From Rhodococcus yananensis (GTDB lineage: Bacteria; Actinomycetota; Actinomycetes; Mycobacteriales; Mycobacteriaceae): a DNA stretch of 64,000 bases. The stretch spans positions 43,768-107,767 of the forward strand of contig NZ_JAIYEP010000005.1 in NCBI RefSeq assembly GCF_020515525.1, read 5' to 3'. The position numbers were made by a program, and so were the translations under genes. The stretch's first letter is position 1; every line of letters begins with the position of its first letter. This document shows positions 55,484 through 64,000 of this stretch, in pieces. The notes under the pieces were generated by a model. The model saw only the letters and a program-made list of their open reading frames with translations. It ran no database searches and was not told the DNA's origin.

Positions 55484-56223
55484 ACCGCCTCCTCCTCGGT
55501 GCCGATGTACGCATTGATGACCGCCGGATCGTTCCTGATCTCGTCGGGCACCCCGCTCGCGAGCACCGCACCGTAGTCGAGCACGTGGATCGTCGAGCAG
55601 ATCTTCATCACGAGGGGGATGTCGTGCTCGACGAGGCAGATCGCCAGTCCGCCGGCGGCGAGCTCACCGAGCAGCGCCGCGAATTCCTCGGTCTCCTGTT
55701 CGGTCTGCCCCGATGCCGGTTCGTCGAGGAGCAGCACCCGCGGTCCCGCCATCAGGGCCCGCGCCACCTCGACGACACGCGCGCGGCCGGTGGGGATGTC
55801 CGCGACGTCCCTGTGCGCGACGTCGGTGAGCCCGGTCAGTTCCAGGAGCCGATCGGTCTCGGCGTCCACGTCGATGCGGTGACGTCCGTTGGCGTTGTGG
55901 ATGTCCCCCGCGACCCGCAGGTTGTCGCGCACCGACAGCGACACGAACAGTTCCAGACGCTGGAACGTGCGGGCCAAGCCCATCCGGGCCCGCTTGTACG
56001 GGGCCAGCCGCGTCACGTCCCTGCCGTCCAGGAAGACGCTGCCCGACGTGGGCCGCTGCAGGCCGGTGATGGTGTTGAACAACGTCGTCTTGCCGGCTCC
56101 GTTGGGTCCGATCAGCCCGGTGACGACACCCGGGCCGACCGAGATGCTCACGTCCCTGACGGCGACATGACCGCCGAACCTGACCGTGATCCCTCGGGTT
56201 TCGAGCAGTGGTGCGTCAGCCAT
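55480..56223 (-). CDS. Branched-chain-type ABC transporter ATPase, LivG-like
   Basis: The 247-residue ATPase has Walker A GPNGAGKTT, FNTITGLQRPTSGSVFLDGR, the LivG-style RTFQRLELF after the Q-loop, a degenerate signature VADIPTGRARVVEVARALM (usually LSyGqqR.lEiARAL) and Walker B VLLLDEPASGQTEQE. The LSGGQ serine/glycine pair is replaced by IPTGR, which is unusual. The start overlaps the permease gene by 8 bp. Confidence 0.93.
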   Translation of the reverse strand: MADAPLLETRGITVRFGGHVAVRDVSISVGPGVVTGLIGPNGAGKTTLFNTITGLQRPTSGSVFLDGRDVTRLAPYKRARMGLARTFQRLELFVSLSVRDNLRVAGDIHNANGRHRIDVDAETDRLLELTGLTDVAHRDVADIPTGRARVVEVARALMAGPRVLLLDEPASGQTEQETEEFAALLGELAAGGLAICLVEHDIPLVMKICSTIHVLDYGAVLASGVPDEIRNDPAVINAYIGTEEEAV

Positions 56224-58483
56224 GGGTGACCAACTCCTTGTCTGCGCGGGCGGGAATGTTCAACTGGTCGGCGATACCCAGTTCCCGGTCGATCTCGTCG
56301 CGCACGGCCGGGCCGTACGGCTCGTCCACCCCGACGCGCTCGGGGACGAGCGGGCGCCGACGTTCCGCTTCCTCGGCGCCGAGCACCGCATCGGGCATCA
56401 GCCACCGGCCGACGACGGGCAGCAGGAACACCGTGGCGATGGTGATCGATGCGAACCACCAGTTGTCGAGCGCACCGGTGAGGGCCAGCAGATACGACAC
56501 CCCGATCACGACCGCGCCACCGGCGAGGACCGGCCTGGCGTTCGCGAGGGTCCGGTACGCCTCGACCATCTGGTGCACAGTGCCGCTCGGGTTCGCGGCC
56601 ACACCGATACCGATCAGTGCGGGGCTCACCGCCGCGACGTGCCCGAGGAACGTCCACATCCCGGAGAGTTCCGGTTGCGCCGACGCGAGATTCGAGAACG
56701 ACACCATGATCACGGCGAACCCGATACCCGACATCAGGCCGCCGAACAACGCGCCCGAGACGTATCCGATCCCCGCGACGACGGTGAGCATCAGCAGCGA
56801 CAGACTCACCATGATCGAGTAGGTCTCGATGGACACCGACCCCATGGCGCTCGCCATGAACAACCCGCCGAGACCGGCGATGCCCGTGGAGAGACCGAAC
56901 ACGCCGAGCTTGAGCCGCACGAGGCTCTGACCGAGCATCGCCGACGCGGCGGGGCTGTCCTTCATCGCGGCGAGCCTGCGTCCGTATCCACTGTTGCGCA
57001 ACGCGATCACACCGACACCGAGCACGGCGAAGATCACCGTGACCGTCATCAGGAAGGTGGTCGGGTCCTTCAGGTCGAGCGGACCGACCTTCAACGGCGG
57101 GATCGCGATGTTCCCGTCGGTGAACAACGAGAATTCGACACCGAACAGTTCGTGGCGGGTGGTGTCACGCAACACCATGTTCGACAGGAACACACCGAAC
57201 GCCATCGTCGCGAGCGCCAGGTACAGGCCACGCAGACGCAACGCCGGCAGCGCGATGAGGCCACCGATCACCGCGGTCGCGGCCACCCCCAACACCACAC
57301 CCCACAGGTTCAGGTACGCGGCGAGACCGGATCCCGAGATGCCGAGGTGGAACGCGACGATCGTGGCGATCGCCCCGAAGGAGACGGGCGCCAGATTCAG
57401 TTCACCGGCGTATCCGGTGAGCAGCGTCAGCGACAACGCGATGATCGCGAACGTCATGCCGATGGTCAGCGTGGTGATCGCAGAGGTCACCATCAGCAGA
57501 CGGATCGCGTAGACGATCACCACGAGCGCCACCGCCCACGCGACCGCCTTGCGCACCGACGGCACGTGGTAGCGCTCGCGGGTGCGGGTCACCGCTCCGC
57601 GCAACCGATCCTGCGGCAGCACGATGAGCACCACGAACAACGCGATCATCGGCAGCGACACCCGGAAGTTGGACGTCCAGTTCCACGAGGTCGGGAAGTA
57701 CGCGAGGACGTAGGTCGCGGCGAGCCCCAGGAAGAGCGCACCGGCGAACGTTCGGGGAATGCTGCGCAGCCGACCGAACATCGCGGCGGCGAAGGCGTCG
57801 ATGACGAGCAGCGTCAGCATGTTCGCCTCGAGGGTGCCGCCGTTGATGGGGGTGATGAGGATGCCCGCGAGCACCGCGAGGGTCGAACCCATCACCCACG
57901 ACAACGCGGCGAGACGATCGGGGTCGTGGCCGTTGAGCCGCAACAGGTCGGGGTCGTCGACGACACCGCGCATCGCCACTCCCGAACGGGTGCGGGTGAA
58001 CATGATGCGCAGACCCACCGCGATGGCGATCGCCACGGCGATGCAGATCAGCTCGTGATAGCGGATTCCGACGCCGAGAACTTCGATGCCGTTGCGGTCG
58101 CCGAAGAACATCGCCATGGTGCGCGGCGTCTCCGGATGCCAGAACCAGTGCGAGACCGCGACCATCCCGAGGAGGATCGAGACGGTGACGACGATCTTCG
58201 TCACCTCGGCGGTGTCACGCATTCCGCGCATGATCACCGTGTAGAGGATCAGCCCCATCAGCGGCCCGAGGATGCCCAGCACGATCAGCAGCGCCACCGG
58301 AGTGGGTAGACCCCACCCGACCTTGAACTGCCAGTAGGCGAAGGCACCGAGCATCGCCTGGGCGCCGTGCGCGAAGTTGAAGATGCCCGAGGTGTTGTAG
58401 GTGAGGACCAGGCCGGACGCGGCGATCGCGTAAACCGATCCGAGCACCAGCCCCACGACGGTGAAGGTCAAGAAGGTGTCCAT
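56216..58483 (-). CDS. Fused LivH-LivM permease of a branched-chain-type ABC importer
   Basis: The 755-residue protein joins two permeases. Residues 1-290 are LivH-like (DTFLTFTVVGLVLGSVYAIA, with SGIFNFAHGAQAMLGAF). Residues 330-660 are LivM-like (SLTLLTGYAGELNLAPVSFG, ALRLRGLYLALATMAFG, FGLSTGIAGLGGLFMASAMG). A soluble charged tail of about 60 residues ends the chain. The ATG at 58483 has AGAGG upstream. One gene therefore supplies the whole channel, fixing 1:1 stoichiometry. The family imports branched amino acids, but also aromatic acids, ureas and amides. Confidence 0.93.
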   Translation of the reverse strand: MDTFLTFTVVGLVLGSVYAIAASGLVLTYNTSGIFNFAHGAQAMLGAFAYWQFKVGWGLPTPVALLIVLGILGPLMGLILYTVIMRGMRDTAEVTKIVVTVSILLGMVAVSHWFWHPETPRTMAMFFGDRNGIEVLGVGIRYHELICIAVAIAIAVGLRIMFTRTRSGVAMRGVVDDPDLLRLNGHDPDRLAALSWVMGSTLAVLAGILITPINGGTLEANMLTLLVIDAFAAAMFGRLRSIPRTFAGALFLGLAATYVLAYFPTSWNWTSNFRVSLPMIALFVVLIVLPQDRLRGAVTRTRERYHVPSVRKAVAWAVALVVIVYAIRLLMVTSAITTLTIGMTFAIIALSLTLLTGYAGELNLAPVSFGAIATIVAFHLGISGSGLAAYLNLWGVVLGVAATAVIGGLIALPALRLRGLYLALATMAFGVFLSNMVLRDTTRHELFGVEFSLFTDGNIAIPPLKVGPLDLKDPTTFLMTVTVIFAVLGVGVIALRNSGYGRRLAAMKDSPAASAMLGQSLVRLKLGVFGLSTGIAGLGGLFMASAMGSVSIETYSIMVSLSLLMLTVVAGIGYVSGALFGGLMSGIGFAVIMVSFSNLASAQPELSGMWTFLGHVAAVSPALIGIGVAANPSGTVHQMVEAYRTLANARPVLAGGAVVIGVSYLLALTGALDNWWFASITIATVFLLPVVGRWLMPDAVLGAEEAERRRPLVPERVGVDEPYGPAVRDEIDRELGIADQLNIPARADKELVTHG

Positions 58484-58502
58484 GCGAAAACCTCTGCTCG
58501 TC

Positions 58503-58532
58503 GGTGCCGGCGGTGCGTGCACCGCCGGCACC
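58503..58532 (-). terminator. Hairpin between binding-protein and permease genes
   Basis: GGTGCCGGCGGTG (58503-58515) and CACCGCCGGCACC (58520-58532) are exact reverse complements with a 4-base loop. It lies 13 bp past the binding-protein stop, inside the operon. It may cause partial termination or protect the upstream mRNA, so that the binding protein is made in excess over the channel. Confidence 0.65.
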
Positions 58533-58545
58533 GGTCGTCATCGGA

Positions 58546-59979
58546 TCAGGACGCCGGCCTGATGATGTTGGGATTCAGGTACTTCGTGGCGATGCGGTCG
58601 GGCCCCAGATCGGTTCCCCACGTGCTGGAATCGGTTGCGATCAGGTACTTCTCGTCGCACTTGAAGGTGCCGGCCTCCGCCGGGAACGCCTGCGTGAACT
58701 CCGTGCCCGACAGGGTCGTGACGAGTCCGCACGTCGCGGGCATGTTGTTGCCCGGATCGGTCACGGCGTGCAGTCCACCCGCGTCCCACTCGTGGATGCT
58801 CGACAGTTCGTCGATCATGCACTGTCGGGTCAGGTCGGAGCCGCACGCGTCCGCGGCGGTCGCCCACAGCAGGAACGACGACGTGGCCTGCATGCCCAGC
58901 AGCGCGGTCTTGCCGCCCTGCGCTTCGACGATGTCGAGGTAGTCCTGCACGGCCGGAACGATGTCGGCGTTCTCGATCATCTGGAAGGTCATGCCGGCGT
59001 GCAGGTTGTCGAGCAGGCCACCGTTCGCGCCGTTCCACTCGCGCGCGGCGTCGCCGTACCAGGTGGCCTCACCCATGAAGATCGGGTCGATGCCCGACTG
59101 GTCGAGGGCCTTGATGAAGTTGAACTCGGCGGGCACCGGCGACCGCGACGTCCACAGCCCGTCGACGCCGCATTCCCGGAACTTCTCGGCGAACGGCACG
59201 TAGCTGGATTCGCCCTCGTAGTTGAGGGTGACACCGCAATCCTTCAGATCGAAGCCCGCGGCTTCCGCGACCGAGCGGATCTTGGTGGTCGACGTGATGA
59301 TCGTCGGCATCGTGGAGCCGACGAGATCGAAACCGTCCATCAGATCGGGGTACATCTCGGCGATCTGGAACCACTGCGAGCCGTTCGCGTAGTCGACGGG
59401 GAACGGAACACCCTGGTACGTCATGGGCCCGTTCGCGGCGTCCGGGGACACCGTGAAGCCGGGAACCGCCGCCATGTTGCAGGCCACGCGCGTCTGCTCG
59501 GACGTCTGATCCATCGCGAATCCGTGGCCGACCATCATGAACTCGGAGCCGCACGCGTTCTGCATCGCCGCATTGGCCTGCGTCATCGCGGCGTCGTAGT
59601 GGGTACCGACGATCTGCCGACCGTTGATGCCGCCCTGCGCATTGCACCAGTCGATCATGGCGGCGACGGCATCACCCATCTCCTTGTTCAGGCCCGGGCT
59701 GTTGGTGAAGCCGCGGTCGTCGCCGTAGCCGATGCGGATCTCGGTGTCGGTCACGCCCTGATCGGTCGCACCCGACGCGTCACCGGTGCCGCACGGCGAC
59801 TCGAGGGTTCCGAACTTCGCGTCCGCCCCCTGCTGGGTTCCGGCGGCCGTCGCTGCCGAATCGGGGCCCGACGCGACCGATTCGACCGGATCACCTCCTC
59901 GGTTCGAGGCACAGGCCGATGCCACCACCATGGTGGCGGCGAGGCCCACCACCAGTTTCGATGCGGTGCTGCGTTTCAC
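58546..59979 (-). CDS. Liv-type ABC substrate-binding lipoprotein
   Basis: The GTG at 59979 has AAGGAG 7 bases upstream; 477 residues. The leader (KLVVGLAATMVVASACASN) ends in a lipobox. The mature part is a periplasmic-binding-protein-I/Leu-Ile-Val type receptor: TEIRIGYGDDRGFTNSPGLN, GGINGRQIVGTHYDAA, CNMAAVPGFTVSPDAANGPM and FNFIKALDQSGIDPIFMGEA. Members bind amino acids, amides or aromatic/alicyclic acids. The Cys-rich body (NACGSEF, DCGVTL, RECGVDG, DACGSDL, TRQCM) is notable. First gene of the importer operon, divergent from the ligase at 60268. Confidence 0.92.
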   Translation of the reverse strand: MKRSTASKLVVGLAATMVVASACASNRGGDPVESVASGPDSAATAAGTQQGADAKFGTLESPCGTGDASGATDQGVTDTEIRIGYGDDRGFTNSPGLNKEMGDAVAAMIDWCNAQGGINGRQIVGTHYDAAMTQANAAMQNACGSEFMMVGHGFAMDQTSEQTRVACNMAAVPGFTVSPDAANGPMTYQGVPFPVDYANGSQWFQIAEMYPDLMDGFDLVGSTMPTIITSTTKIRSVAEAAGFDLKDCGVTLNYEGESSYVPFAEKFRECGVDGLWTSRSPVPAEFNFIKALDQSGIDPIFMGEATWYGDAAREWNGANGGLLDNLHAGMTFQMIENADIVPAVQDYLDIVEAQGGKTALLGMQATSSFLLWATAADACGSDLTRQCMIDELSSIHEWDAGGLHAVTDPGNNMPATCGLVTTLSGTEFTQAFPAEAGTFKCDEKYLIATDSSTWGTDLGPDRIATKYLNPNIIRPAS

Positions 59980-60267
59980 TCGGGAACTCCTTCGGATGGG
60001 ACCGGTCCACGACGACGGCGAGGGGGCACTCACCTCGCGTCCGGATGGCGGGTGCCGCGAAGGTAGCCAGCCGGAAAGTGACGCAGATCGCTACATCCCG
60101 GTGAGTGGGACGAATCGGTGATGGCGGACACACCGTGCGCCGTTCCCGTTCCACCACACGCTCGTCCCGGTCAGTGGTATCGATCACTACCCTCGGCCGG
60201 AAAGAGGGTGAGATGGTCACGCTCGATACCGGACTCGACACAAGGCCGCACGCAGGAAAGGTCCCCC

Positions 60268-61932
60268 ATGACAGCACCGACAGATCTTCAGCAGATGCTG
60301 CAGCAGGTCGTTTCCCGACTGACCGGCCCCGGCGGGCGCTTCGAGATCGTCGAGGAAGAGGTCCGCGGAAACCGCATGCAGGTCATGCGGAACCGCAGTC
60401 GGAACATCGGCGATCTCGTCGCCGCGTCACGCGCGTGGGGCGACCGCGACTACCTCGTCACGGCGGATCGGCGCCTGTCGTTCAGTGATCACGCCGACGC
60501 GGTCGCGGCGGTCGCGACCACGCTGCGCGACGAGTACGGCGTCGGCAAGGGTGATCGCGTCGCGATCCTCGGTGCGAACTCCCCCGAGTGGATCATCTCG
60601 TTCTGGGCGACGCAGACCCTCGGTGCGATCGCGGTGGGACTGAACTCGTGGTGGACTCCGCACGAGATCGCCCACGGTGTCGGGCTCGTCCGACCGAAGG
60701 TGCTCATCGCCGACGCGAAGCGGGCCGAGCTGGTCGAGAAGGCCGACGTGTCGGGCTTCGCACTGCTCACGATGGAGGAGGACGTTCCGCGGATCGTCGC
60801 CGACGGCGCGGGCGCGGAACTGCCGTCCACCGACGTCGACGAGGACGACCCGGCCGTCATCCTCTTCACCAGCGGGACGAGCGGTCGCCCGAAGGGGGCC
60901 CTGCACTCGCAGCGCAACGTGCTCGCGGTCGTCGACTATCTCAAGTACTCGGATGCGTTGATGTCGGAGATGTACGGGCGTCCGTACGACGAGACCGTCC
61001 CCAACGACGCGCGGTATCTGATGACATCGCCGCTGTTCCACATCGCGAGCCTGCACAATCTCGCGGTCGTGCGGCTGGCGACGGGCAGCGCGGTGATCAT
61101 CAACGAGGGACGTTTCGACATCGACAAGGTCTTCGGTCTCATCGAGCGCGAGAAGGTCACGAACTGGGGTGCGGTGCCGACGATGGCGGCGCGGATGCTC
61201 GAGCACGAGAACACCGACGAGTACGACCTGTCGTCACTGACGGGGTTCGCGTTGGCGTCGGCTCCGTCGTCGCCGGAGTTCAAGCGACGCCTGCGGGACA
61301 AGTTTCCGTTCGCCGATCAGGCCCTGGTGGACAGCTACGGCCTCACCGAGTGCAGCACCGCGATCGCGTTGGCCACCGCCCCCGAGATCGAGGCGTTTCC
61401 GGGCACTCTCGGCAGCACCACCATCACCGTCGCCATGGAGCTGCGGGATCCGTTCGGTGAGCGGGTTCCCGACGGCGAGGAGGGCGAGATCTGCGTGCGC
61501 AGCCCGTTCGTGATGCTCGGGTACTGGGAGAACGAGGAGGCCACGGCCGCGGCCATCGATTCCGAGGGCTGGCTGCGCACGGGTGACTACGGCACCTTGG
61601 AGAACGGCCGGTTGCGTCTGACCGGTCGCCGGTCGGACCTGATCCTGCGCGGCGGGGAGAACGTGTATCCCGTCGAGATCGAGCAGGTTCTCGACGAGCA
61701 TCCTGCGGTGCAGGAATGCGCGGTGATCGGTGTCGATCACCCGGATCTGGGCCAGGAGGTCGCCGCGGTCGTGGTGCTGCACCCGGGTGCGGAGGCCGAC
61801 GAGGCGGATCTGCAGGCGTACTGCAAGGACCGACTGTCGTACTACAAGGTCCCCACGAAGTGGAAGATCACGCGGGATCTGCTGCCCCGCAATGCCACCG
61901 GAAAGGTGATGCGGCGCGACGTCGCCCTCTGA
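60268..61932 (+). CDS. Acyl-CoA synthetase (AMP-forming)
   Basis: The 554-residue ligase starts at the ATG at 60268 (GGAAAGG 6 bases upstream). It has [14 protein letters not shown]5 SYGLTECS, A7 [10 protein letters not shown]8 [14 protein letters not shown] and the catalytic Lys in [11 protein letters not shown]. It activates an unknown acid. It is divergent from the Liv-type operon across 288 bp, which pairs import with CoA activation of probably the same acid. The two ligases of this region are clearly different proteins and not a recent duplicate. Confidence 0.93.
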   Translation: MTAPTDLQQMLQQVVSRLTGPGGRFEIVEEEVRGNRMQVMRNRSRNIGDLVAASRAWGDRDYLVTADRRLSFSDHADAVAAVATTLRDEYGVGKGDRVAILGANSPEWIISFWATQTLGAIAVGLNSWWTPHEIAHGVGLVRPKVLIADAKRAELVEKADVSGFALLTMEEDVPRIVADGAGAELPSTDVDEDDPAVILFTSGTSGRPKGALHSQRNVLAVVDYLKYSDALMSEMYGRPYDETVPNDARYLMTSPLFHIASLHNLAVVRLATGSAVIINEGRFDIDKVFGLIEREKVTNWGAVPTMAARMLEHENTDEYDLSSLTGFALASAPSSPEFKRRLRDKFPFADQALVDSYGLTECSTAIALATAPEIEAFPGTLGSTTITVAMELRDPFGERVPDGEEGEICVRSPFVMLGYWENEEATAAAIDSEGWLRTGDYGTLENGRLRLTGRRSDLILRGGENVYPVEIEQVLDEHPAVQECAVIGVDHPDLGQEVAAVVVLHPGAEADEADLQAYCKDRLSYYKVPTKWKITRDLLPRNATGKVMRRDVAL

Positions 61933-62758
61933 CCCCACCCCACCCGTGCGCGACCCGCTCGAGCGCATCGAGTTGATGGACGTACGGGTACGGGATGTTC
62001 GGGAAGTCCGTGCCCAGCAGAACCTTCGAGCGCAGCGCCGCCAGCCGCGACAGCTCGTTCGCCGGGAACGGGGTGGCGGCCTCGGTGAAGTCGGTGAACG
62101 CCATCGTCGTGTCGAGGTACACGCGCGGGTACCGCTCCGCCAGATCGGCGAACTCCCGGTACTCGGGCAACCCCATGTGCGCGACGATCACGGTCAGTTC
62201 GGGGTGACGGCGCAGCAGTTCCGCCATCGGTTCCGGTCCGGTGTGCACCCCCGGTGCCGGCCCCGATCCGCAGTGCACGACCGTCGGGATCCGCGCCTCC
62301 TCGAGTTGCGACCACACCGGCTCGAGGAGTGGGTCGAGCGGCGAGTAGCCACCGACCTGGATGTGTGACTTGAACACGACCGCACCCGCACCGATCGCGT
62401 CGGCGACGTACCCGGCCGCTTCGGGTTCCGGGTAGAACGTCGCGGTGTGCAGACAGTCCGGGGTGCGCGCAGCGAAGTCGGCGGCCCACGAATTCAGCCA
62501 CGCCGCCATCGCCGGCTTGTGCGGGTACAGCATCGACGTGAACTTCCGGACCCCGAAATCGCGGAGCCGCGCGACGCGTTCGTCCTCGTCGTGCCGATAG
62601 GTGATGGGCCATTCCCGCCCGACGAGCGGTCCCGCCTCGTCGAAGTACTGCCACACCTTGTCGAGCACGCTCTTCGGCATGAAGTGGGTGTGGACGTCGA
62701 TGAGACGGTCGATGCCGTGGCGGCGACGGAAGTCTGCGACGCGATCGATTTCGTTCAC
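61868..62758 (-). CDS. Amidohydrolase-2 family (ACMSD-like) protein, C-terminally truncated
   Basis: The metal-dependent hydrolase or decarboxylase fold is clear: [15 protein letters not shown] (HxH ligands), [19 protein letters not shown] (His ligand), [11 protein letters not shown] and [13 protein letters not shown] (Asp ligand). Family members continue after 'HQLDALERL' with about 30 residues (..GDe.lRavl..Na..lf). Here the frame runs instead into [15 protein letters not shown] and ends inside the opposite-strand ligase gene, a 65-bp overlap. A deletion has probably removed the natural end. Start (GTG at 62758) uncertain. Confidence 0.78.
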   Translation of the reverse strand: MNEIDRVADFRRRHGIDRLIDVHTHFMPKSVLDKVWQYFDEAGPLVGREWPITYRHDEDERVARLRDFGVRKFTSMLYPHKPAMAAWLNSWAADFAARTPDCLHTATFYPEPEAAGYVADAIGAGAVVFKSHIQVGGYSPLDPLLEPVWSQLEEARIPTVVHCGSGPAPGVHTGPEPMAELLRRHPELTVIVAHMGLPEYREFADLAERYPRVYLDTTMAFTDFTEAATPFPANELSRLAALRSKVLLGTDFPNIPYPYVHQLDALERVAHGWGGVRGRRRAASPFRWHCGAADPA

Positions 62759-62866
62759 ATCGCGACCGTACCGACTGTGCGCGGGCGCATCGGCCGACGC
62801 GCGCACCCGGCGGGAAAGTCGCTGGTCGAAGGCCGTATCGGGCCCGAAACCAACCCCCGCAACAGG

Positions 62867-62885
62867 TTAGGTTAAGCTAACAAAT
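62867..62885. promoter_or_regulatory. IdeR/DtxR-type iron box
   Basis: TTAGGTTAAGCTAACAAAT matches 15 of 19 positions of the DtxR/IdeR consensus (TTAGGTTAGGCTAACCTAA), with the left half and centre intact. It lies 60 bp before the siderophore-binding gene. A second dyad, AAGGTA..TACCTC (62890-62909), follows it and may be another operator half. Confidence 0.75.
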
Positions 62886-62944
62886 TTGTAAGGTATTTCA
62901 ATTACCTCACCCAGTTCCTGGTAAGCGCACAGCAAGGAAGATCG

Positions 62945-63946
62945 ATGAACGCATCCCGCCTGTACCGAGGTGCCGTGCTCGGCACCTTGGCAGCTCTGGC
63001 CCTGACGGCGTGTTCGAGCGACCCCGCCACCGAGTCGACCGCCGCCGATTCCACCGTCACGGTCGAGGACAACTTCGGTACCCAGACGGTCACCGTGCCG
63101 CCGCGGTCCGTCGTCGCCACGGACAACAGCACGTTCGAGACCCTCGACACCTGGGGTATCCCGCTCACCGCCGGTGCCGTCACTCTGATGCCCGACACGA
63201 TCTCCTACACCCGGGACGACACCATCGTCGACCTCGGGTCGCATCGGGAACCCGACCTCGAAGCGGTCGTCGCCGTCGATCCCGACCTGATCATCAACGG
63301 CGGACGCTACGCGCAGCACCGCGAGAAGTTCCAGCAGCTCGCCCCGGACGCCACGATCGTCGAGGTCGCGCCCCGTGACGGCGAAGCGTTCGATACCGAA
63401 CTCAAGCGCGGCGTCACCGTCCTCGGCGAGATCTTCGACAAGGAAGCGGAAGCGCAGGCGCTCAGCGACGCGTTCGATGCGTCGATCGCCCGTGTGAAGG
63501 CCGCCTACTCCCCCGACCAGTCGGTGATGGGACTGATCGTCTCGGGCGGCGAGATCGGTTATGTCGCCCCGAGCAACGGACGCACCATCGGCCCGATGTT
63601 CGACATCTTCGGTTTCACCCCGGCCCTCCAGGTTCCCGAAGGAACCAACGACGAGCAGGGTGACGACATCTCCGTCGAGGCCATCGCCGCGTCCGATCCG
63701 GGCCTGATCATCGTCATGGACCGTGACGCCGCCGTGGCCGCGGACGAACCGGACTACCAGCCGGCCGCCACGGTGCTCGAGAACTCCCCCGCGTTGCAGA
63801 ACGTGTCGGCGATCCAGAACGGCAACATCATCTACCTGCCCGCCGACACCTACACCAACGAGAGCATCCAGACGTACACGGAGTTCTTCAACTCCCTCGC
63901 GGATCTGCTCGAGAAGAACGCGGCGTCGAGCGCAGCGGACAACTGA
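62945..63946 (+). CDS. Iron-siderophore ABC transporter substrate-binding lipoprotein
   Basis: The ATG at 62945 follows AAGGAAG by 4 bases; 333 residues. Lipobox LALTACSS at residue 23. The mature protein has the class III binding-protein layout with a long backbone helix: DNFGTQTVTVPPRSVVATDN, REPDLEAVVAVDPDLIINGG, GEIFDKEAEAQALSDAFDAS, DISVEAIAASDPGLIIVMDR. It captures ferric siderophore outside the membrane and hands it to a permease not in this window. Control by an iron-responsive repressor is indicated by the iron box upstream. Confidence 0.93.
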   Translation: MNASRLYRGAVLGTLAALALTACSSDPATESTAADSTVTVEDNFGTQTVTVPPRSVVATDNSTFETLDTWGIPLTAGAVTLMPDTISYTRDDTIVDLGSHREPDLEAVVAVDPDLIINGGRYAQHREKFQQLAPDATIVEVAPRDGEAFDTELKRGVTVLGEIFDKEAEAQALSDAFDASIARVKAAYSPDQSVMGLIVSGGEIGYVAPSNGRTIGPMFDIFGFTPALQVPEGTNDEQGDDISVEAIAASDPGLIIVMDRDAAVAADEPDYQPAATVLENSPALQNVSAIQNGNIIYLPADTYTNESIQTYTEFFNSLADLLEKNAASSAADN

Positions 63947-63984
63947 CTCACACCACCGATCGTGGGCCCGGCCGACCTGCCGGG

Positions 63985-64000
63985 AGATCGGAAGAGCACA
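63985..64000. other. Match to the Illumina TruSeq adapter; assembly artifact
   Basis: AGATCGGAAGAGCACA is identical to the first 16 bases of the standard Illumina read-1 adapter. It occupies the very end of the window. True genomic sequence probably stops at 63984. Confidence 0.9.

Overview
The window reads as chromosomal DNA of a high-GC mycolic-acid actinomycete, most likely Rhodococcus or a close relative. The basis is an F420-dependent glucose-6-phosphate dehydrogenase beside pgi, a WhiB regulator, a FprB-type ferredoxin/NADP reductase, the LigC plus Prim-PolC repair pair, FadE25- and FadB2-type fatty-acid enzymes, an IdeR-like iron box and many GTG/TTG starts. The genus is inferred from gene content. 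I see no rRNA, tRNA, phage, insertion sequence or CRISPR array. The last 16 bases match an Illumina adapter, so the right edge is probably an uncleaned contig end.

Layout. 0-7.4 kb: VOC protein, membrane protein, a NarL-type two-component pair, a double hot-dog thioesterase, a beta-lactamase-fold hydrolase and an M13 peptidase. 7.5-12 kb: M23 endopeptidase, P450-ferredoxin-TetR unit, basic hypothetical protein. 12.3-15.3 kb (minus strand): fgd-pgi-whiB operon, linking glucose-6-phosphate use to F420H2 supply. 15.5-20.6 kb: DeoR regulator convergent with a Ugp-like sugar/polyol ABC importer. 20.7-26 kb: L,D-transpeptidase, fprB, dodecin, a second beta-lactamase-fold hydrolase, a secreted protein. 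26-30.7 kb: Prim-PolC/LigC, a lipoprotein, a DnaQ-like exonuclease, a GAF-LuxR regulator. 30.9-38.2 kb: fadD, tetR, fadE25, fadB2 and a ClpC-like AAA+ unfoldase without a visible ClpP-docking loop. 38.3-48.5 kb: small alarmone synthetase with an MFS transporter, aldo/keto reductase, ilvD, secreted serine protease, a cyclase with a MerR-like N-terminus, AurF-type diiron oxygenase, SDR.

48.7-62.8 kb is the most distinctive region. A plus-strand operon encodes enzymes resembling BadI, BadH, AliA and AliB of cyclohexanecarboxylate beta-oxidation. It starts from a good promoter whose start site is covered by a perfect palindrome identical to the FadR (YsiA)-type consensus. Next come an IclR regulator, a Liv-type ABC importer with its two permeases fused in one chain, another acyl-CoA synthetase, and an amidohydrolase whose C-terminus is lost. 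Together they look like an uptake, activation and ring-opening unit for an alicyclic or aromatic acid. The dedicated hydratase (BadK) is not in the window. The last gene is an iron-siderophore binding lipoprotein behind an iron box.

Gene ends are often marked by long near-perfect inverted repeats. Four share an AGCGAA(T/C)G core, and three of those have short tandem duplications starting exactly at the palindrome edge.
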